A stretch of 64,000 bases of DNA. Origin: Flectonema sp. DT1601 (Eukaryota > Euglenozoa > Diplonemea > Diplonemida > Diplonemidae). Both the position numbers and the translations under genes were made by a program. Numbering within the stretch: the stretch's first letter is position 1; each line of letters opens with the position of its first letter. The stretch spans positions 248,001 through 312,000 of the forward strand of contig OZ025822.1 in the NCBI GenBank assembly GCA_964019425.1, given 5' to 3'. Under the pieces are notes generated by a model that saw only the letters and a list, made by a program, of their open reading frames with translations, made no database searches and had not been told where the DNA came from. Positions 31,121 to 41,400 of this stretch are shown here, one piece after another.

Positions 31121-33310
31121 TTACCTAGCTTTTATTCTACGTCTCTTTGGCATGTACTTCATCCTCAGAGCCACCAATACAATAATAGTAATAAATAAGA
31201 ATTGAAGCAAATTCGTAATATTGACAAAGGATTTCTTTGCGGGTAGAGGAGGAGGGAGGTGGGCATGGCTACTGCGATCATTCCACTCGGGGATGTGATC
31301 GATATTGTTATCCACTGAGAGCACGACAATGACGAGAGAGTATGCCCCCAATTCAGTTGAAATTTGAGAACTGTCAACTAAACGAACCCCATGAGGAGAT
31401 GGTGATATCTTAAAAGGGTTTTGAAGTGAATTCTTTGTATCAGGATCGTCATTCGTTAGAACGATAGCCGTGACAACAGACAAAGACTTGTATTGTCTAT
31501 CTAAATTAATCCTTACCTCAGAAGATCCTGGGCTGTAATTAACTACCTTAACGTACATCATCAACTTCCCATCTTTATTACTCATACTGGCAGACGACGA
31601 CCAGTAATTTTGATCAGCGACTACATGACCAATAACATCCACAGGAACAGAATACTGTCCCAAGTTCTGTTTCAACAATAGCTGTGCGTGGTATGAGGAA
31701 CTTCCAAAAGAAGTTGTTCCGTTGAATAGCAGAAGGGGATGTCTATTTCGATATCTATGTTTCGTATTAAGGTTATAAAACACTGTTGTAGTGGCAATAT
31801 ACTTAACAACATCAGAATTCCGTTCTGCTCCAACTAGAAAAAGAGATTCAGCGATTCCCGAGGTTAGGTCTGATTCCCTATCAATGGTTGCAATTTCTGA
31901 AAAAACCAGCGGACAGATCCCACCAGTTGTAGTCTTACAGCTGGTCCAGTAATCATCGTACATATTGTGGAGTGATGCTATTGTTGTTTGATCTTCAAAA
32001 ATCGATTCTGACCAAAAATTACATAATTGCGGAATCGAACCGCAGCCTCCAACACATGGAAGGCAACTACTACTCCTAACCTTATCAGACTCAGGTCCAT
32101 ACACGCCACCACTTGATATTATTGTAAGGTTTGGATGATGACCTTGGATAACTCTTTTAAATATTTTGTAAGCCAGTGGATAACCAGTTCTTGACATATC
32201 ATGTTCTTGACTTCCCAACTGAACTGCGTGAATGTTGAATGGATTTGGATGTCCCGCAGCTGCTCGTTTTTTTCCCCAAAAACTGTCTTCAGGTCCGGTG
32301 CAATATTCCAACAGATCAATCGCTTCTCTTGAGAAGAATCTGGTTAGATTGGTGTCGGGATATTTAGAAGTGCCATCACTACCTAGATACAATGACAAGA
32401 TTGTTTTGGTGCCAAGTCTTTCATTCAGAACCAGCATTTCATATAAACCAAACGAATTGGTACACCAATGACCATGTAAGTCGTCGAAGTGACCAACTCT
32501 TTCTTCAAAAGGTCCGATGCTGTCTTTCCAGTTCCACCTGTTTAACAATGATATTACTTTCAATGCATTACCTCCAGGAATTCTGACAAAAGAAGGATTA
32601 TAGTCTTTGAGTAGTGTGAATAAATCAGGACGGAATAAACCAGAGACGGAGTTTGATGGAACCAGACTAAACATGTCAAAATAAGTGACTGATGCTTGCA
32701 TTGGAATAACAGCGAAATAACCATCTTTACAACCGACGATTGAACGATCGGTTTCTAAGGTAAAATTAAACTGCTTCCATGACTTCGATATTGTTATTAT
32801 TTTATGAGAGATAGATCCGCTATCAACAGTATCAGTTGGTAGGTTTGTCGGACATTGAAGAGAGATTTTTATATCAACACTGTCAAACTCTGACTTGCCC
32901 ATAAAAGATACAAAATAACTAATATTTCCAACATAAGGAAGTCCTTCATGGTATCCAGGGTTTACTACGCCACTAGAGACGTTTGACGATGTCGTTATTT
33001 GAATTGCGTGAGTATTCCTCTCATAAGGACCTCCTTTTATAAGGGTTGCTTTCGCACCTCCGAATGGAAACCACGGTGCTATACTTCCCATGTCTGGTTC
33101 TTTTGAATTTTCAGCAGTTAGTCTCCCCAAAGATTCAAAATCTTTATTCCAAAGTAACTCGTTGAATAAACCGCCCTCACCTCCGTGATTGGCTTCTGTC
33201 TCAAGGGAGAGGCCATACATGTCAGGATTTATTTTAAATTGCTTTCCGAAATTTATTGATACCGTCGGGGGTATCGTTGCAGTAGCCGCAAGCAACCAAA
33301 AGACGAGCAT
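31121..33310 (-). CDS. GH51-like alpha-L-arabinofuranosidase, membrane-anchored
   Basis: A 729-residue protein starting at ATG 33310, ten bases after the acceptor gtcacag (33321-33322). An in-frame upstream ATG lies before that acceptor and is excluded. MLVFWLLAATATIPPTVS looks like a signal peptide. The family pattern is clear: LETEANHGGEGGLFNELLWNKDFE, GVVNPGYHEGLPY, FRPDLFTLLKDYNPSFVRIPGGN, HFDDLHGHW and FGLYEMLVL. The acid/base segment reads QLGSQEHD where GH51 enzymes usually have GNE, keeping the Glu but not the Asn. The nucleophile is probably the Glu in VFSEIAT. A C-terminal hydrophobic helix (LLQFLFITIIVLVALRM) and a basic tail suggest a type I membrane anchor. It would release arabinose from plant or algal polysaccharides. 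Confidence 0.85.
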   Translation of the reverse strand: MLVFWLLAATATIPPTVSINFGKQFKINPDMYGLSLETEANHGGEGGLFNELLWNKDFESLGRLTAENSKEPDMGSIAPWFPFGGAKATLIKGGPYERNTHAIQITTSSNVSSGVVNPGYHEGLPYVGNISYFVSFMGKSEFDSVDIKISLQCPTNLPTDTVDSGSISHKIITISKSWKQFNFTLETDRSIVGCKDGYFAVIPMQASVTYFDMFSLVPSNSVSGLFRPDLFTLLKDYNPSFVRIPGGNALKVISLLNRWNWKDSIGPFEERVGHFDDLHGHWCTNSFGLYEMLVLNERLGTKTILSLYLGSDGTSKYPDTNLTRFFSREAIDLLEYCTGPEDSFWGKKRAAAGHPNPFNIHAVQLGSQEHDMSRTGYPLAYKIFKRVIQGHHPNLTIISSGGVYGPESDKVRSSSCLPCVGGCGSIPQLCNFWSESIFEDQTTIASLHNMYDDYWTSCKTTTGGICPLVFSEIATIDRESDLTSGIAESLFLVGAERNSDVVKYIATTTVFYNLNTKHRYRNRHPLLLFNGTTSFGSSSYHAQLLLKQNLGQYSVPVDVIGHVVADQNYWSSSASMSNKDGKLMMYVKVVNYSPGSSEVRINLDRQYKSLSVVTAIVLTNDDPDTKNSLQNPFKISPSPHGVRLVDSSQISTELGAYSLVIVVLSVDNNIDHIPEWNDRSSHAHLPPPLPAKKSFVNITNLLQFLFITIIVLVALRMKYMPKRRRIKAR

Positions 33311-33605
33311 ACTACCAGACCTGTGACGGAATGAAGTTATTATAACGAAGATGTAAAATAAATCAAATTTATCAATAAATCGCAAAGGACATCAAAAAAA
33401 AAAAAAAAAGGGGAAAAAAAGTGTTTTGGCAGGATAAAATTATTAAAAAAATAATTTCTTCAGTACTCATCACGTCTTGCACCTTCTCAGCAAAGGGAAG
33501 GAAGATCGATTGTAATTAAAAGAAACGAATACAAGATTAAATCATCGTGTAAATAATAAAAGTACAAGTCTATTTCATCACACGTGAAAACGTGTAATGA
33601 AACAG

Positions 33606-34178
33606 TTAATCGTCAGTGAGCGTTGAGTGAGATTCGACTGACTTTGAGAACTGCGGATAGAACCCGACCATTCCTCTGAAATCAGATAGATTAATCTTTC
33701 CGTCATTATCCAAATCAGATGATTGAATTAATGTTGTGAAACCCTCGTCTGACATCGTTCCATGTCCGAGGTCCATCATTATCTGTTTGAGAGTGTTGGT
33801 GTCGAGGTAACCAGTCCCTTCTGGATCAAATGTTTTAAAGGCTTCCTGAGCAGGATCAAAGTCTTTCATCAATGACAGGTTATCTTGAATAAGTTGCCAC
33901 AACGTGTCAGATGTAAAGTTGGGTTCAGATATCATCAACTTGTAATCTCTGGTTGTTAAGTTTGGAAAGAATATTTCTAATTTTTGTTTTAGATCTTTAC
34001 TCTTCAGTACTCCCTTCGATCCTGGATCAAAGAATTGAAACGCCATATCAACATCTTCTCGTGTTACCCTCATCTGTTCTCCCCCAACAAATGCTACCTT
34101 AGCCCCCTTCTTTGGACTACATGAACTATTTTTAAGATCTCCCGGTCGGATTCTCCCAGGGGAAGCACATTCCGACAT
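33606..34178 (-). CDS. EF-hand calcium-binding protein
   Basis: A 190-residue protein with calmodulin/centrin-like architecture. Loop positions: 51-62 DPGSKGVLKSKD (degenerate, lacking the final Glu), 118-129 DPEGTGYLDTNT (semi-canonical) and 155-166 DLDNDGKINLSD (canonical except Asp at the last position). A region matching an EF helix pair without a usable loop lies near residues 75-100. The N-terminal 35 residues are basic and unrelated to calmodulin. It probably binds one or two Ca2+ ions. It is not a canonical calmodulin, and the flagellar role common for such proteins in protists is only a guess. The start ATG 34178 follows the acceptor tctcacag (34193-34194) by 14 bases. Confidence 0.8.
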   Translation of the reverse strand: MSECASPGRIRPGDLKNSSCSPKKGAKVAFVGGEQMRVTREDVDMAFQFFDPGSKGVLKSKDLKQKLEIFFPNLTTRDYKLMISEPNFTSDTLWQLIQDNLSLMKDFDPAQEAFKTFDPEGTGYLDTNTLKQIMMDLGHGTMSDEGFTTLIQSSDLDNDGKINLSDFRGMVGFYPQFSKSVESHSTLTDD

Positions 34179-34551
34179 ACTCGCAGTTTGATCTGTGAGA
34201 CAAACCTTCTCAGGGGTAAAATATAAATATAAATATTAATTTTTTTTATTTTCCTCATCAAGCGATTCTCAACAGTATAACAGAGCTAGTCAGATAAGGG
34301 AGATTAAGGACAAGACGGTGTAATGACGTGCTGCTTGGCACCAATATATATTTTGTCGTTTGATGCGGACTGTCAGTCTCAAGCAGTTTGTTCAAAACAT
34401 AAATAAAACCAAACGAACACTTCATATGATGTTGATCGCAGTTTGGTTTAGAGAAATGGGTGAAAAGTTCATTCAAAACAATAAAATATTTTTTTAATTT
34501 TGTGTATTGAAGCCAATCGGTCGATAAAAAATAAAAACTGTGTCAGTATAT
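34179..34551. other. Short intergenic region
   Basis: About 370 bp between two minus-strand genes. Apart from the trans-splice acceptor of the EF-hand gene at its left edge I see nothing definite. Confidence 0.4.
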
Positions 34552-35223
34552 TCAGCAGCTGTCTTCGGACAAAATCGAATTTTCCCTGGCAATGAAATCT
34601 CCATCGTCGGCAGTGAAGTAGGTGGAGACGTATTTCGCAATCCTCTCACGAGATCGTTCTATTTTTGAAGTGTTGTTGATCCGTTGTTTTCTTGTGACCA
34701 TCGTGTTTGATTCTTTCGGTTTTCGAATTTTAAGTTCTGATATTTTGAAATTATTAAAAACATAACGTGATGGGGTGTACGTATTGTGAGATCTACCGAC
34801 AGATGGTTTTCTACGGAAAGTCGATTCCACTGCAGATGTCTTTTCAAGGACTGCGAGTTCACGCAGTTTCTCTTTTTTAATTAAGTCGTCCTCTTGTTTT
34901 TGTATTTTATCCAAATGTTTTTTAAACCTGTTAAGAAGACTTCGCACCACAATCGAATCGTTTTGAGTTAGAATTTTTATTTTATTTTCCGTTTTAACAG
35001 TTTCCTTACCCTCCAAAGCAAGGCGGATACTTTCACTTTCTCGGTCGCTAATCTGTTTTTGTTTTGCTTCGTGCATTGCTTTCGTAATCCGAGTTTTTTT
35101 AAATAAAAACTTTTCTTTCTTAATAGATTTTAAAGTAGCAGAAGATATTGGTGAGACTGGTATTTCTAATTTGGTATCAACCTCCCAACAGATATCGTTC
35201 CTCCATAAGTTATCACCCGACAT
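34552..35223 (-). CDS. Small basic coiled-coil protein, unknown function
   Basis: A 223-residue Lys/Arg/Ser-rich protein. The central part is helical and charged (KAMHEAKQKQISDRESESIR, LNRFKKHLDKIQKQEDDLI), and an Arg-rich C-terminal segment precedes an acidic tail. No known domain is recognised. Its composition suits a nucleic-acid- or microtubule-associated protein, which is inference only. The ATG at 35223 is the first after the acceptor gattacag (35245-35246). It lies between the EF-hand gene and B9D2. Confidence 0.6.
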   Translation of the reverse strand: MSGDNLWRNDICWEVDTKLEIPVSPISSATLKSIKKEKFLFKKTRITKAMHEAKQKQISDRESESIRLALEGKETVKTENKIKILTQNDSIVVRSLLNRFKKHLDKIQKQEDDLIKKEKLRELAVLEKTSAVESTFRRKPSVGRSHNTYTPSRYVFNNFKISELKIRKPKESNTMVTRKQRINNTSKIERSRERIAKYVSTYFTADDGDFIARENSILSEDSC

Positions 35224-35567
35224 ATTTTGAGGGAGGTCCAACAACTGTAATCGGGGGGGGGATATAAAAAATAAAAAATCACAACAATCCAACAGGAAGG
35301 TTAGAACAGGATATGAGATGGTGCACTAAATCAAAATATAAAAAAACCCCTAATTCCGTCAAAAAAAAACCTTGTTTGGTCTCCCATTAGTGTCCTGAAT
35401 GTATAGAAATAAGAATAACAAAAAAAAAAAAAAAAAAAACAACTCATCATCAAAAACAGACATACTTAACGAAATAACGAACATAGGAAAAAAAAAAAAA
35501 AAAAGAAGAAAAAATTGTGACGACTGATGCGAATTTCTAGATGAACCTAAAGAAAAGCCGTGAAAGG

Positions 35568-35708
35568 TTACTTACAGATTCTACACCAATAAAACTCCGT
35601 AGTTGTTGGGACACAAGATTCCCAATAAATATCAAATAACAGGTATCGTTTAACCCTTCTGTGACATGTCACCTTTAGATGTTGGCAACTGTGGCATCTC
35701 TTCTTTGC
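35568..35708 (-). CDS. Candidate terminal exon encoding a Cys-rich zinc-binding segment
   Basis: The tract gaattttcttttcag ends at 35709, and the frame that follows reads AKKRCHSCQHLKVTCHRR, then RYLLFDIYWESC, then FYWCRICK and a stop at 35568. The Cys/His spacing (C-x2-C-x7-C-H, and C-x2-C at the end) looks like a zinc module, and the aromatic content is unlike random sequence. No upstream exon with a start in matching phase was found between here and B9D2. The stop overlaps a GTAAGT sequence that could instead be a donor. It may be a small gene with an unresolved first exon or a gene fragment. Confidence 0.35.
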   Translation of the reverse strand, partial: AKKRCHSCQHLKVTCHRRVKRYLLFDIYWESCVPTTTEFYWCRICK

Positions 35709-35984
35709 CTGAAAAGAAAATTCGCTGATTTTTTTTTCCCCCCCAATAGACAGAAATACATTTAAAAATAAAAAAGGGGGAAAAAACGCATCAATCGCCA
35801 CAGAAAAAGTTGGAAAAGAAAATGAGAAAATCTATTTTTTTTTTTTTTTTTTTTATTATTATTTATTTTTTTAAAAAAAATAACCAATATCTATTCCCCC
35901 ATTAAAAAGAGGGCGAGTGCCTAACCGCTAAGAAGCAGCTCTCCGGGCTTTTTACTTATCGCAAACTATTTTCTGACAAGTGTT

Positions 35985-36530
35985 TTAAACACCTGTGACA
36001 GCAAAACGATCAAAGTGTTGAGAAACCATCGAAAGTCTAAAGAATATCTGACCTCCAGGAACAGTTTGTAATCGGTAACGGCTATCCATACTGTGAACGA
36101 GACTGTCATCTTTCAACTGTGGAGTTCCACCGAGAAGAAGCTCCCTCATCCTCGCCATGAATGTCGGAGGTGTTGGAGTCCAAGTTTGAATTTCAACTTC
36201 TTCTTCACAAAAACCAGATGTATAACAAGGCAAGAATGCTGTTCCATAACTCACAAAATCTTTTCTTCCGTAGCTATCTTGTGACCAAACATGAACTACT
36301 AACTTAGGCCATCCCTGAATGTTTTGAGTTCGGAAATGCAAATCAATCGGATGAGCAAACACTGCTCCCTCATCATTTGGGTTCACCAACACCTGAGTTT
36401 GACCCTGTTCGTGTCCTTCAATATGTTCCCAATGAGCTCCTGTTACAACTTCCCATAACACGAATAGATTTCCTTTATTAAAATTCTTTGCGTGGCTCAA
36501 CTGACCTATGATGTGAAGTTCTGCTGGCAT
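35985..36530 (-). CDS. B9D2: B9D2, B9-domain protein of the ciliary transition zone
   Basis: A 181-residue protein that is B9 domain over most of its length. It matches animal B9D2 motif by motif as I recall it: ELHIIGQL, LFVLWEVVTGAHWEHIEG, EGQTQV in the form EQGQTQVLV, HPIDLHFRTQNIQGWPKL, VHVWSQDSYGR, YGTAFLPC and a C-terminal HFDRFAV. B9D2 forms the B9 complex with B9D1 and MKS1 and helps gate the ciliary membrane. The start ATG 36530 is the first after the acceptor ctcaacag (36550-36551). Its presence implies that the organism builds a cilium with a conventional transition zone. Confidence 0.95.
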   Translation of the reverse strand: MPAELHIIGQLSHAKNFNKGNLFVLWEVVTGAHWEHIEGHEQGQTQVLVNPNDEGAVFAHPIDLHFRTQNIQGWPKLVVHVWSQDSYGRKDFVSYGTAFLPCYTSGFCEEEVEIQTWTPTPPTFMARMRELLLGGTPQLKDDSLVHSMDSRYRLQTVPGGQIFFRLSMVSQHFDRFAVTGV

Positions 36531-38115
36531 TTGTGTTGTAGGGGTCACCCTGTTGAGAAGTAAGAGGCAATTAGTAACAGAAGAAGAAAGAAAAAAAAAA
36601 ATAAGCTCAAAAAAAAAAACGACATAACTAAAATAATTGTAACAACGCCACGATTGGGTTTTTTTTTTTTGTTAAAAACACGACGAAATAATTACATAAT
36701 TCAAAACAACGGCCAAAAAAAGATTATTTTTAGGTGTGTTCTGTAATGTTCTCCAAGTACTTCTATCCCAAGAGCGGGTGTCTTTTTCTTTTTTTTTTTT
36801 TTTTGTAATTTTGCAAAATAATTCGTAAGAAGACAGAAGTAACAAAAGATCCGAAACAAACCAAAAAAAAAGAGGAAAAAAATCAAAGTCAATGCAGTAA
36901 TCACTTTGATTTGATGATACTTTTTTTTTTTTTTTTTTTCTTTGAAGCCTTATTACTACACTAAAAAACTAAAACTACATCCTAAAACCGTCAGTTGCAG
37001 AGGAGGAAGCAAACTATTAACAATAAAATACTAAAAATAAATTGAACCAACAGGTATACCCTCAAGAAATGAAAAAAAGAAAAGGGAAAAAACTAAATTA
37101 TGCTACTCGCGGTACACAATGAGCACATCACAATCGGGGTAAAAGGAAGTAAAAAAAAAACCCTTAAACAATCCTCACACGATGTGTTCACTAAACAAAA
37201 GGCACCAAAACTAAAATATAAAAAGAACTCGAAGTTCTCTTTATTTTATTTATTTTTTGCTTTGTGTGCAACTTAGTAAAAAAACAAGCCCAAAAAAAAA
37301 GGAGCTGGAGACGACGTTAGTATAGTTTGTAAGAACAAGAAGTACACCAGACGTGTGCTTCGACAGTTTTGGAGTGGCGTCATTAGTTTTTGAACAGCCC
37401 CTTCAAGATATACGACAGGAGGTAACTTGTATCCAGATTACATTTTTATGAATAGCTTTCTCAGATGGAATTCCAGTAAAAGAAAAAATCAAAAGAACTA
37501 TAAATATCAAGTGTTTTCTTCCTTAAAGAATTGAGGAAAAATAAAATAAAATAAAATACATATTGTCATTGAAACGAAGTTGAAAAAAAAAAAATATAAA
37601 AAATAAAGAATCGGCAAACTTCACTTTGTTTACTTACTCACTCACACCTTTATTTTGTTCGTGCGCAACCAGGTACAAAATCCTAATAAAGGAATAGGTT
37701 AGTTACGCTGCCACAATTCTCTTTCTACAGAACAATGGGTTTGTAGGTACAAATAAAAATATAGAACCGAATAAACAACAAGATGGCTTAACAACGAAAT
37801 CAACGTAAAGAAAGGTAAAAAACAAAACTTATTTCATAAAAAAGGATTTCGAATCATAAGTTCAGAAACGAAACTGTATCCAGTCAGGGGACCACTAATT
37901 GTCCTAACTCTAACTAGCTTTATCAAAAAACAGAAAACCGTCATCTCTCACTTCGGAGGGTGCTTATTATATCATATTCGTATTCGTAAAAATAAAATGT
38001 GTTTATTTAATTAACATTTTTTCATTTTTTTTTTTTTTCCGAATTACAATTATTTATTTACTTATTTATTTTTTTTCATAATCCACAAAGATTGAACGAC
38101 AATAAACAACAATTG

Positions 38116-38148
<33 letters not shown>

Positions 38149-38350
38149 CAGAGGAGGAAGAGGATAATTTTATACTGCATTCGTAAGCTCAAAAGGAACA
38201 ACTGTCAGAGGCAGAGTAGTAAGAGAAGGGGGGGGGACTTGGATTAATAAATCGGGTTAACACGAGACACATGAATCAATTATTATAACTAGAATCTAAT
38301 AAATAAATTGTGAGATCTAAACTCTTATAAATTATAAATAAATCAGATCA
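36531..38350. other. Intergenic region with an R1 repeat and long A run
   Basis: About 1.8 kb without a supported gene. It contains the R1 copy at 37608-37750, an A run of about 32 bases near 38115-38147 and many T runs. Short frames here are low complexity. Confidence 0.5.
37608..37750 (+). repeat. Dispersed repeat family R1, copy 2
   Basis: 143 bp, the same length and orientation as copies at 9448 and 43078. Identical to copy 1 from acaaaatcc through ctctttcta, with substitutions mainly in the T-rich first third. Confidence 0.85.
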
Positions 38351-38469
38351 AATGCGACAATTAGAAATCCACCGAAAGAACACTACAAGCAAATCCCTAA
38401 ATTGAACTTGTTTCTTCCTCCAAAGTAACGTTGTTTGTAATACTCGCAAACCGTCATCTGCTATTAAGA
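38351..38469 (-). pseudogene. Degenerate partial duplicate of the 3' end of the adjacent Cys-rich gene
   Basis: Immediately downstream of the stop codon, aatgcgacaattagaaatcc (38351-38370) is identical to 38714-38733 inside the gene. A second 21-22 base block, aaagtaacgttgtttgtaat with flanks (38422), is identical to 38831. The blocks are 71 bp apart here and 117 bp apart in the gene, so about 46 bp has been lost from the duplicate or gained by the gene. The segment corresponds to the region encoding the transmembrane helix and the part just before it. It has no long open frame and looks like debris of an old tandem duplication. Confidence 0.7.
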
Positions 38470-41400
38470 TCAACTTGGAAAAGCTTCCAACTCAGAAGGA
38501 TTTGAAAATGTTGGATTAACATCACCAGGATGCTGTCTTACCTCATAAGTCTCCTCACGTGGAATAAGCAAATGAGGACTCGCTGCTGGAGATGCTTCAA
38601 CATCAGTCGGAGAAGGTTGCTGAGACTCAACTGATTGCGGATCATCTTTTTCAATTTCAACTTCTTTATTCCAATCATTAGAAGACGGACATAAATAATA
38701 AATAAATCCAACCAATGCGACAATTAGAAATCCTGGAAGAACAGCTGAAAGAATATCACAAGCAGATCCACAATTTGAATTACCTGCTGAAGTTTCTGAG
38801 ACAGCTTCCAAAGGTGTGGGTTCCTCATCTAAAGTAACGTTGTTTGTAATACCAGTTGAGTAGTTCCAATCGACTGCATCTGTTATTACAATTCGTATTA
38901 ACTGCCTCAGCTTTAGTGTAACTACTTCTGCTTTACCATCAGTTCCGTATCTGTGAGAAACCTGTCGTGGTCTTGTTACCATAATACCAATTATCACATC
39001 ACCTTCAATCCCGTAAGCCTCAGAATAGTTGAGTTTATGTGCGTATGATGGGTAGTTAAGACAACCCGATTGGAGTCTTGTTAATTCATCTCTGGGGCAT
39101 AAGTCATTAGGACATGCGCTGAGTGGACAGAGGAAACATACGGCAATCATATTTACGTGAACCATGTAATCGAATTCTTCGATAAAATAATTTACCGATC
39201 CGTTTGTTGAATTTGGTAATAAAGTTCTACTTTCTCCCCAAACCACTTGAACCATTTTACTGTTTCCAGTACCCATGCAAGCGAATGTTCCAGCCGGGCA
39301 AGTGTTGTTCAGAAATGCTGGTCCGCAAACCCTTGGATGAGATATAGTCATACACACAACCTTAGCTGATGGTAAGAGGGAATTAGCTACCTCAACACAT
39401 CTGCATGAATCTAAGACAGTTGCAGATGGTTCAAAAAGATTGGCCGGTACGCATTCAGCATCTGGACAGTTTCTTGAACACTCACACTGATCACAAATAC
39501 TACTTCCGGTTGGACATTGTCCACTCAAAGAAGGAAAACAAGTTCCGAAATTATCACCAGAAGCACACAACTGTGATGAATCAGTTATTTGTATCTCATT
39601 ATCATTTTTAAATAACATGCAATCACAAAGTCTACCTGAATACGCTGTTACAAATTCAGGACACCAAGTACCACCACAAGAGACGCAATTTTCCTTAGAC
39701 ATAATACAGAACCCCCGACTATGCCAAGTAACGCATTGACCACAAGATCCACTCGTACAACACTTACCATTGTAAGGTATTTCTTGATGCATATATGATG
39801 AGGCGCAGTGACAGTTAAATGTTGATTGTGGTTTTCTATAATCCTCAGAGTAATCTGAACAGTTAGTTGTTTGCAAGCAATCGATGAATTTTTCACACTC
39901 AGGCATGATGAGGCTAAGACCAGTTGCTTTCTTTGTTCCATTAATCATACATTCACAGACACCATCACATGAGTTTATTACATCCAATAGAGCTGATGAA
40001 GGAAAGATATATCCACTTTGTGTTACTCGTCTGTGGCAGCTGGTCCAGTCGCATCTGGTGCTAACGGATGGCGGTGATGAAGTTAATTCTAAACAGTCGT
40101 TTTGGATGTGAGTTGATGGTTTTTGTTGCCACAGAGAGCAGGATTGATCTGGGCTAAGTTGACAATCTGCACTGATTGTAACGTAATCACTCTGAATTCC
40201 AGTTAACTCACTGAGTAGTTGACACCGACCACTCAAATCTAATATATATCCTCGACAGCCAGGAACTGATAGACACAATTTCTCACACGAAGACTGACCT
40301 CTAATTTTTGAATCCCTCGGTAAAACATCACAAATATCATCATTCACATCACTACACACGTAACCTCCTTCTGTTATTGGTAATGAACAAACACCTGTTG
40401 TTGGATTCTTACATAGGGTTCCTATACCAATTGCTTTTACATCTTCCTTTGTCGATGGATGTGTAGTTGAACAGGAGCATATGTTGAAGGCTTTTGTTTT
40501 TGACAGAATCCACCAATTATTAAAATCTCTCGACCCTGGCACAATTGTTTTCCAATTCTCTTCCGGAATGATTGGTGTTCCCGATAGTATCCCAAAGTAA
40601 CTATGACATTTTCCATTGTTAGACGAGTCTTCTATTTCTGGTTCTATAACAGCAGCACATCTACAGCTTGACAGATCACCCGCATTCACAGAAGCACAGC
40701 TACCGCCTTGAACGTGCCACGAGATGTTTAAATTTCCGGAAGTCCAAAATCTATCCTTGTCAGAACAATGTGGTTGTGTTAAACTAATGAGCATAGTTTC
40801 TGCATGTGGAGGTGAGTTTTTTGCTGATGCTTCGCATTCTGACATCGAATCGTACAACGCGATATAAATTCCATAAGAAGTACACTTTAAAGCCGCATGA
40901 TATGAACTATAAGTTGGGTCAGCCTCAGTAACAGAATGGCATTTTTGATCTGCTGGCACGTGAAGTCTGAAGATCGCATCTGAAATAGGAGTTCCACACT
41001 CAAGAGTTGCATAAGCGTCTAAAAATCCATTTTCAGATCCTCCGCAGTATTCGTGAGATGGTTGAGTGTTGCAGGTATTCTGACATGTGGTAGTTGAAAT
41101 CCCACTTCTCATTCCAATCGGAGTACATTCCCATCGTATGCAAGTTGTTTCATACTTCGGATTAGATCTACCAGAAACAATCCCAACAGCTTTAACTCCT
41201 TTTGTTATTTTTGAAAATAATTCACACCTTCCGGTCACACCATTCCAAGTCCATCCCCTACACGGTTGGATTAATCCGCATGAAGTTTTACAATAATTCG
41301 GAAGATCTCCTGATGTTGTTTTTGTATAAGTGAGAACTCCATTATCATCACTGGTAACATTTTGTCCAGTGCTGGAAGGAAGATTTGATATCCAACCAGA

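Noticed and set aside
33311-33385. N-terminal extension of the GH51-like protein to 33385
   Set aside because: The acceptor gtcacag at 33321 cuts it off, and the sequence after it starts with a proper signal peptide.
35224-35709. Zinc-module exon spliced to the basic protein gene
   Set aside because: Using GTAAGT at 35577 and the acceptor at 35245 puts the two frames out of phase, and the start MSGDN works without it.
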